9,200 nucleotides of DNA from an uncultured Clostridia bacterium (GTDB taxonomy: Bacteria > Bacillota > Clostridia > Christensenellales > Borkfalkiaceae): positions 1 to 9,200 of the forward strand of contig CAMOXE010000001.1 in the NCBI GenBank assembly GCA_946628865.1, read 5' to 3'. Position numbers and translations under genes: made by a program. Shown in pieces: positions 5,932 through 9,200 of the stretch; the first letter of the stretch is position 1; each line of letters starts with the position of its first letter. Under the pieces are notes generated by a model. That model did no database searches. It was not told the DNA's origin and worked only from the letters and a program-made list of their open reading frames with translations.

Positions 5932-7071
5932 TTACCATATCTTTCTGTAAATATCCATTACTTCCTGCTTAGTCGGAACTCTCGGATTGGTCGCCGTGCA
6001 AGAATCTTTTATAGCCGCTTCTGCCATTATTTCAATCTTCGACATATACTCGCCTTCGCTTATTATCCCGAGTTCTGAAATTTTATGAGGTATAGACATT
6101 TCCGTCATCATAAACTGAATATAACTGACCAGCGCCCTGATCGTAGTCACCTCGTTAAGATTGCTTACACCGAGTATTCTCGCCATATTGCAATACTTTC
6201 TGACGCATGGAGAGTATTTTTCGCTGCTGCGGCTGAACTTGCCTATTTCGCTGTTGTATTCGATAATATGCGGCAGCAAAATCGCGTTCGCTCTGCCGTG
6301 AGCGATATGGAACTGCGCGCCGAGTTGGTGCGCCATGCCGTGATTAAGCCCGAGCGACGCCGAATTAAACGCAAGCCCCGCCAAGCATGACGCAATATGG
6401 ACTTTACGCCTGGCGTGGGCGTCGTTGCAATCATTATAAGACCGAAGTAAAAACTGTCCGCAAATCTCGACGGATTTTTCAGCCAAAGCGCCCGAAAATT
6501 CGTTATTGTTTACGCTGACGTATGCCTCGATCGCGTGGGTTAAGGTATCCATACCCGTATCCGCGGTAATATTCGAGGGTACGCTCTTTACTAAAACCTC
6601 GTCGAGTATCGCCTCGTTCGGTATCATATCCTCGGATGAAAGAGGAATTTTCTTCTTTCCGTCAGTAATCACGGCAAAAGAAGTTACCTCGCTCCCCGTT
6701 CCGGAAGTGGTCGGAATACAGACAAGTTTCGGATCGTAAGACGCATCTATTTGTTTGGCGAACTTTCTTAATGCCTTTGCCGTATCCATAGACGATCCAC
6801 CGCCTATAGCCACGATATAATCCGCCCTGAAAGTCAACGCCTCGGAAACGCCGAGTATTATCTTTGATACCGGAGGATCAGGCACGACGTCCGAAAAAAT
6901 GTTATACTTGATCCCCGCTTTTTTAAGCGGCTCGGTAACGTGAGATATAAGCCCCGACGAAATTACGAACGGGTCCGACACGACCAAGACTTTATCGCAT
7001 TTCAGTTGCGATAATCTTATCAATGCGTTTTCGCCGAAATAAATTTTGGTTTTTACGTCAAATTCTTTCAT
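5932..7071 (-). CDS. Iron-containing alcohol dehydrogenase (PduQ/propanol-dehydrogenase-like)
   Basis: Group III iron-dependent NAD(P)-linked alcohol dehydrogenase, 379 aa, full family length. The NAD-binding GGGSSMD is at 90-96 and TTSGTGSEVT at 121-130. Metal ligands by comparison with FucO are D175 and H179 (GMDTLTHA), H244 and H258 (LNHGMAHQ, AHG), with catalytic-type H248. Residue patterns along the whole chain, including the PDPP segment near 64-67 and ATNPRVP near the C-terminus, resemble PduQ, which reduces propionaldehyde to 1-propanol; other short-chain aldehydes are possible. No Pdu shell genes are nearby. GAGG lies 5 nt before the ATG. It is first in the redox operon and has a perfect sigma-A promoter. 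A rhamnulokinase start elsewhere in the window (rhamnose gives lactaldehyde and propanediol) is suggestive but not a demonstrated link. Confidence 0.87.
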   Translation of the reverse strand: MKEFDVKTKIYFGENALIRLSQLKCDKVLVVSDPFVISSGLISHVTEPLKKAGIKYNIFSDVVPDPPVSKIILGVSEALTFRADYIVAIGGGSSMDTAKALRKFAKQIDASYDPKLVCIPTTSGTGSEVTSFAVITDGKKKIPLSSEDMIPNEAILDEVLVKSVPSNITADTGMDTLTHAIEAYVSVNNNEFSGALAEKSVEICGQFLLRSYNDCNDAHARRKVHIASCLAGLAFNSASLGLNHGMAHQLGAQFHIAHGRANAILLPHIIEYNSEIGKFSRSSEKYSPCVRKYCNMARILGVSNLNEVTTIRALVSYIQFMMTEMSIPHKISELGIISEGEYMSKIEIMAEAAIKDSCTATNPRVPTKQEVMDIYRKIW

Positions 7072-7088
7072 ATCTGCCTCAATAAATT

Positions 7089-7117
7089 ATTATAACATCT
7101 TAAAAACGTGTTGTCAA
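7089..7117 (-). promoter_or_regulatory. Consensus sigma-A promoter of the alcohol dehydrogenase-glpA operon
   Basis: On the minus strand, TTGACA (7117-7112) and TATAAT (7094-7089) are both exact consensus with an optimal 17-bp spacer. The predicted start is near 7082, only about 10 bases before the ATG at 7071, so the GAGG ribosome binding site (7080-7077) would be at the very 5' end of the RNA. It lies in the 54-bp gap after the 181-aa gene. No inverted repeat that would serve as operator was seen. Confidence 0.85.
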
Positions 7118-7125
7118 ATCAAATC

Positions 7126-7671
7126 TCATCTCAAAGCGACGCCGTGCGATGATAAATAGACGTAAACGCTTTTTAAAGATGCCATAACTGCGGCGTTGTC
7201 GCCGATCTCGTCATTTCCGAGAAGTTTAAAATTGAACGCGATTTTCGCGGTATTCGCCAAAAGCGCTTTGGATATTCCTAAATTCCTTTCGCTATCTATC
7301 GCCGCCGAAAGTTTAAACGCGATGGGAACTTCTTTTAATTTTTCATCCGCTTTTTCTACGAGTTTTTCCCTTATACTGCCCGTACTACCCGCAAAAAGAG
7401 TCAAGTCCGTACCGTCTAAAAGTTTGCCGTAATCCGCTATATTTTCAATAAACGTAAGTCTTAATGCGTCGAAATCTTCGGCGCGGACGCAGTTTTTAAT
7501 AAGCAGGGCTTGAAGGTAAGCGTCGTAGTCCGAAAAAATTTCAGCCCTGTCGTATTTAAAACCGCTGCCTTTTGAAAAAATTTTATCGTACATCTCGCCT
7601 ATAAGGCTTATCGTCTTTATATAAACGCCCTTCGCATTTTCAGAGAGCGCCGCGTTTTTCGATTTCGTCAT
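7126..7671 (-). CDS. Hypothetical protein downstream of parC, mostly alpha-helical
   Basis: A 181-aa soluble protein that I do not recognise with confidence. No signal peptide or membrane segment is visible. The composition (A, K, L, E, I) suggests mostly helices; a C-terminal half with KVPIAF-like and AFNFKLLG segments followed by ASLKSVYVYLSSHG loosely recalls TerB-like helical domains of Clostridia, which is a weak impression only. The ATG at 7671 is preceded by a weak GGTGG/GGCGAG ribosome binding site. The frame is open for 36 codons further upstream, with no ATG, GTG or TTG in frame there, overlapping the end of parC; this region looks coding, so the true N-terminus may be longer or part of a fusion. 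No terminator follows before the next promoter. Confidence 0.7.
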   Translation of the reverse strand: MTKSKNAALSENAKGVYIKTISLIGEMYDKIFSKGSGFKYDRAEIFSDYDAYLQALLIKNCVRAEDFDALRLTFIENIADYGKLLDGTDLTLFAGSTGSIREKLVEKADEKLKEVPIAFKLSAAIDSERNLGISKALLANTAKIAFNFKLLGNDEIGDNAAVMASLKSVYVYLSSHGVALR

Positions 7672-7779
7672 CTCGCCACCGCCGTTTTTATTATTGCCGA
7701 AATTCTGCTCTATTACAGTTACAGTTTCCTCTTTGGTAATTATTGCATATGCCTTAGCGGCATAGGGGAAACACCCCTT
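7672..7779 (-). other. Open, coding-like frame between parC and the 181-aa gene (possible frameshifted extension)
   Basis: In the same frame as the 181-aa gene, 36 codons are open back to a TAA at 7782-7780. They read KGCFPYAAKAYAII, TKEETVTVIEQNF and NNKNGGGE directly into the gene's MTKSK. The composition is like the flanking genes (alternating hydrophobic and charged residues, then an N/G linker), not like a random frame. The stretch lies +1 relative to parC, whose own frame stops at 7756-7754. A change of frame within AAAAGGGGTGTTTCCCC (7781-7765) would join the two genes. It is equally possible that this is a chance opening or an old gene end. Confidence 0.4.
7748..7778 (-). repeat. Two adjacent hairpins at the 3' end of parC
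   Basis: On the minus strand, AGGGG-TGTTT-CCCCT (7778-7764) is followed directly by TATGCC-GCTAA-GGCATA (7764-7748); base 7764 can belong to either stem. The parC TAA sits in the second loop. No T-run follows, so this is not a standard intrinsic terminator. It may be an RNA processing or translation-affecting structure, or a chance arrangement of short stems. Confidence 0.35.
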
Positions 7780-9200
7780 TTACTCTTATTATTCCGAGAG
7801 AAACCGCCGTTTTTCCTTTCGTCGTTCGGCTTTCAACGGCAATATCTTCGGTAAATAAGTGCGAAATATTCCCGGCGTCGTCCTCGACCAAAAGTCCAGA
7901 ACGCTTTCCCTCGTCTATTATTCCGACGTAAGTCGTAAACTCATCGCCGTCCATGCCGAGATCGACGATTTTAACGCCTTTGCGCGCCCTCGACAGCGGA
8001 TTTATCGTGCCGATAAACACGCGTTTAAACGTTCCGAACGACGTCGCGACGACCGCTTCGTAATCTTTGTCTTTATCCACCTGAACGGCGGTTATAACCT
8101 TGTCGCCGTCGTTTAAATCCATTCCTTTAACGCCGCCGGCAACTCTGCCCTGCTCCGGGAACTCGTCCTCGCAAAGCAGGCACATACCGTCTTTCGAGGC
8201 AAAGAAAATTCTCGAATTAGGCAATTCCTGCTCGACTGCAATAACTTCGTCGCCGTCCTTTAGTTTTATCGCCTGGAATAAGTTCTTTGAAACGGAGTAC
8301 TCGCTCCACGGCGAGAGTTTGACCATGCCTGTCGCAGTATAGAAATATAGTCTGCCGGACGGGACTTCCGCGTCGCTTACCGCAAAGAATTTAACGGGTA
8401 ACTCGCCTTTTTCCACGGTCTTTACGAACTGAGCGAATTTAACTCCGCCGCTCATAGCGCCGCTTGCCTCCGGCAATAAATCGACGTCGATTTTATGGCA
8501 ATTGCCCTTATTGGTAAACGCGTATACGGTCTGCCCTGTCGTTGCCTCCGCGTAAAACTTAAACAGTTCCGCCTTGTTCGGCGTTTCGTTGCCGACGTAG
8601 CGCTTATAAGTCGAAAGTTTTACCTTTCTTATTACGTCGTTACAATTCATGCCGACGACGTAATTTTCTATTTTCGTTTCCTCGCTCTTTTTTGCGAGAG
8701 ATATCTCGTCAGCCGAAAATACGATTTCGCTCCTGCGATCGTCGCGATACTTCTTTCTTATAGCCGAAATTTCGCTTTTTACAACGTTCTTCTGAAGTTT
8801 TTTATTGTCGACTATCGCTTGGAGTTCGGCTATCGTCTTTTTGAGAGCGGCAAGTTCGTCTTTCAAGTTGTTTACTTCGAGTTTTGTTATCCTCGCAAGC
8901 CTTAAATCGAGAATCGCCTGAGCCTGCTTGTCCGAAAGTTCAAAAGCACCGCGCAAATTCTGTTTTGCGGTCGGCGTATCGGGAGACGTCTTGATAATTC
9001 GGATAACTTCGTCGATATTCGTTACGGCGATAATAAGCCCGTCTAAAATATGGGCGCGCTCTTTCGCTTTGGATAAGTCGAATTTGGTGCGGCGAACCAC
9101 TACTTTGATCTGATAATCGACGTAATAGCCGATTATTTCCAACAACCCCATAAGTTTCGGTTTGCCGTTCGCTATGGCGACCATATTTATGCCGTAAGAA
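7754..9200 (-). CDS. parC: DNA topoisomerase IV subunit A (ParC/GyrA family), C-terminal part, runs off right edge
   Basis: The visible part of about 481 aa starts near family residue 340 (SYGINMVAIANGKPKL) and continues past the right edge, so the catalytic tyrosine domain is outside. YYVDYQIKVVVRRTKFDLSKAKERAHILDGL and LSDKQAQAILDLRLARITKLE are the conserved tower and coiled-coil parts. From about residue 180 on comes the beta-pinwheel, with repeated blades (VYAFTNKGN, LYFYTATGMVKLS, IFFASKDGM, VVATSFGTFKR). The first blade reads TYKRYVGNE where gyrases carry the GyrA box (QRRGGKG), and later AGGVKGMDLNDGDKV is ParC-like, so topoisomerase IV (chromosome decatenation) is more likely than gyrase. 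A divergent GyrA paralogue is the alternative. Partner parE is not in the window. It is followed by the 181-aa gene after 82 bp. Confidence 0.8.
   Translation of the reverse strand, partial: SYGINMVAIANGKPKLMGLLEIIGYYVDYQIKVVVRRTKFDLSKAKERAHILDGLIIAVTNIDEVIRIIKTSPDTPTAKQNLRGAFELSDKQAQAILDLRLARITKLEVNNLKDELAALKKTIAELQAIVDNKKLQKNVVKSEISAIRKKYRDDRRSEIVFSADEISLAKKSEETKIENYVVGMNCNDVIRKVKLSTYKRYVGNETPNKAELFKFYAEATTGQTVYAFTNKGNCHKIDVDLLPEASGAMSGGVKFAQFVKTVEKGELPVKFFAVSDAEVPSGRLYFYTATGMVKLSPWSEYSVSKNLFQAIKLKDGDEVIAVEQELPNSRIFFASKDGMCLLCEDEFPEQGRVAGGVKGMDLNDGDKVITAVQVDKDKDYEAVVATSFGTFKRVFIGTINPLSRARKGVKIVDLGMDGDEFTTYVGIIDEGKRSGLLVEDDAGNISHLFTEDIAVESRTTKGKTAVSLGIIRVKGVFPLCR

Noticed and set aside
8495..8905. 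Plus-strand 136-aa reading frame opposite parC
   Set aside because: Antisense shadow of the conserved topoisomerase; no plausible protein composition.
1..9200. Mobile element, CRISPR, defence system or prophage
   Set aside because: No transposase, integrase, direct repeat array, terminal inverted repeats or phage gene was seen; gene content is housekeeping, sporulation and metabolism.

Overview
The window looks like chromosomal DNA from an anaerobic, endospore-forming Firmicute of the class Clostridia. The grounds are a pro-sigma-K sporulation factor, a RuvX-DUF1292 gene pair, a GlpA-like/FAD oxidoreductase/DUF1667 redox trio, a PduQ-like iron alcohol dehydrogenase, strong AGGAG/GGAGG ribosome binding sites and moderate GC. 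The genus cannot be named from this window. Almost everything is on the minus strand; only one small gene is on the plus strand. No IS element, CRISPR array, rRNA, tRNA or phage gene was seen, and no gene-free stretch exceeds 300 bases.

Read in the direction of transcription (right to left): at the right edge (7754-9200) lies the C-terminal part of a type IIA topoisomerase A subunit, closest to ParC. It is followed by an unrecognised 181-aa protein (7126-7671). The 36 codons ahead of that protein's ATG are open, look coding, and overlap the parC 3' end in a different frame, so a frameshift or fusion is possible. A perfect sigma-A promoter (7117-7089) then starts a five-gene run: iron alcohol dehydrogenase, GlpA-like FAD dehydrogenase with a BFD-type Fe-S domain, a second FAD/NAD oxidoreductase, a DUF1667 Fe-S protein, and a short uridine/nucleoside kinase. 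The run ends at a hairpin (1916-1945) shared with the convergent small gene. The trio probably oxidises glycerol-3-phosphate or a similar substrate and passes electrons through Fe-S and flavin centres; the alcohol dehydrogenase would dispose of or supply NADH. The substrate link is inference.

A 60-aa single-span membrane protein (plus strand, 1716-1898) diverges from ruvX. RuvX (16S rRNA processing nuclease) and a DUF1292 protein form a tight pair, followed by sigK. The sigK upstream region carries a plausible sigma-E-type promoter, as expected for mother-cell control. At the left edge a gene with its own promoter and ribosome binding site starts exactly like a rhamnulokinase, but has an in-frame TAA at codon 35 with homology apparently continuing past it, suggesting a nonsense-broken or mis-sequenced rhaB.

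Most of the window is ordinary core genome. The points most worth a second look are the broken rhaB start, the parC/181-aa frame relation with its tandem hairpins, and the promoter architecture of the redox operon and of sigK.
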